Position numbers and translations under genes: made by a program
Shown: in pieces, positions 7,176 to 7,194 of the stretch
Layout of the letters: each line of letters begins with the position of its first letter
How positions within the stretch are numbered: position 1 is the first letter of the stretch
The notes under the pieces: model-generated
What the model saw: the letters and a program-made list of their open reading frames with translations, nothing else
Database searches by the model: none
Told to the model about the DNA's origin: nothing
Assembly: GCA_002413305.1 (NCBI GenBank)
Contig: DHWS01000021.1
Span: 13,963 to 21,156 of the forward strand
Direction of reading: 5' to 3'
DNA: 7,194 bases
Origin: Actinobacteria bacterium UBA5176
Lineage (GTDB): Bacteria; Actinomycetota; UBA4738

Positions 7176-7194
7176 CCCCCCCCCCCCCCCCCCC
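7176..7194. repeat. Terminal run of 19 C, probable sequencing or assembly artefact
   Basis: The window ends in 19 uninterrupted C bases (poly-G on the - strand). Poly-G is the known no-signal call of two-colour Illumina chemistry, and such runs often survive at contig ends. It is therefore more likely the edge of an assembly than a genomic homopolymer, and the neighbouring sequence should be treated with care. Confidence 0.7.

Overview
This is a short stretch of DNA from a high-GC bacterium. It uses mostly G/C-ending codons, a GTG start and tightly overlapping genes, which would suit an actinobacterium or another GC-rich phylum, but nothing in the sequence fixes the taxon. It is dominated by one complete, apparently intact type I restriction-modification operon, hsdM-hsdS-hsdR, on the + strand (about 173-6052). 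The genes overlap (hsdM/hsdS by 11 bp, hsdS/hsdR by a GTGA), so they are almost certainly one transcript with coupled translation. Subunit sizes (about 529, 417 and 1016 aa) and gene order resemble the type IC (EcoR124I-like) group, though that is inferred from size and layout only.

Region by region: 1-89 probably holds the last 28 codons of an upstream gene cut by the window edge. 90-172 is a short leader with no convincing promoter. 173-1762 is the methyltransferase subunit, 1752-3005 the specificity subunit with two target-recognition domains, and 3002-6052 the restriction/translocation subunit. 6053-6121 is a 69-bp gap between convergent genes, with one weak hairpin. 6122 to about 6856 on the - strand is an uncharacterised protein of about 244 aa carrying an RNALAH (R-x4-H) motif of the kind that forms the active site of HEPN ribonucleases. 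About 6857-7175 is GC-rich sequence with no convincing gene, bounded by a 10-bp inverted repeat. The window ends in 19 consecutive C bases, most likely a sequencing or assembly artefact.

How the genes work together: HsdS directs both assemblies to a split DNA site. HsdM with HsdS (M2S) methylates hemimethylated host sites. Adding HsdR gives the R2M2S machine, which translocates DNA and cleaves unmodified foreign DNA at a distance. The convergent HEPN-like protein is not part of the operon. Its position beside a restriction system makes a defence or abortive-infection role possible but unproven. I did not find a clearly new multi-gene system; the HEPN-like neighbour is the one element worth following.
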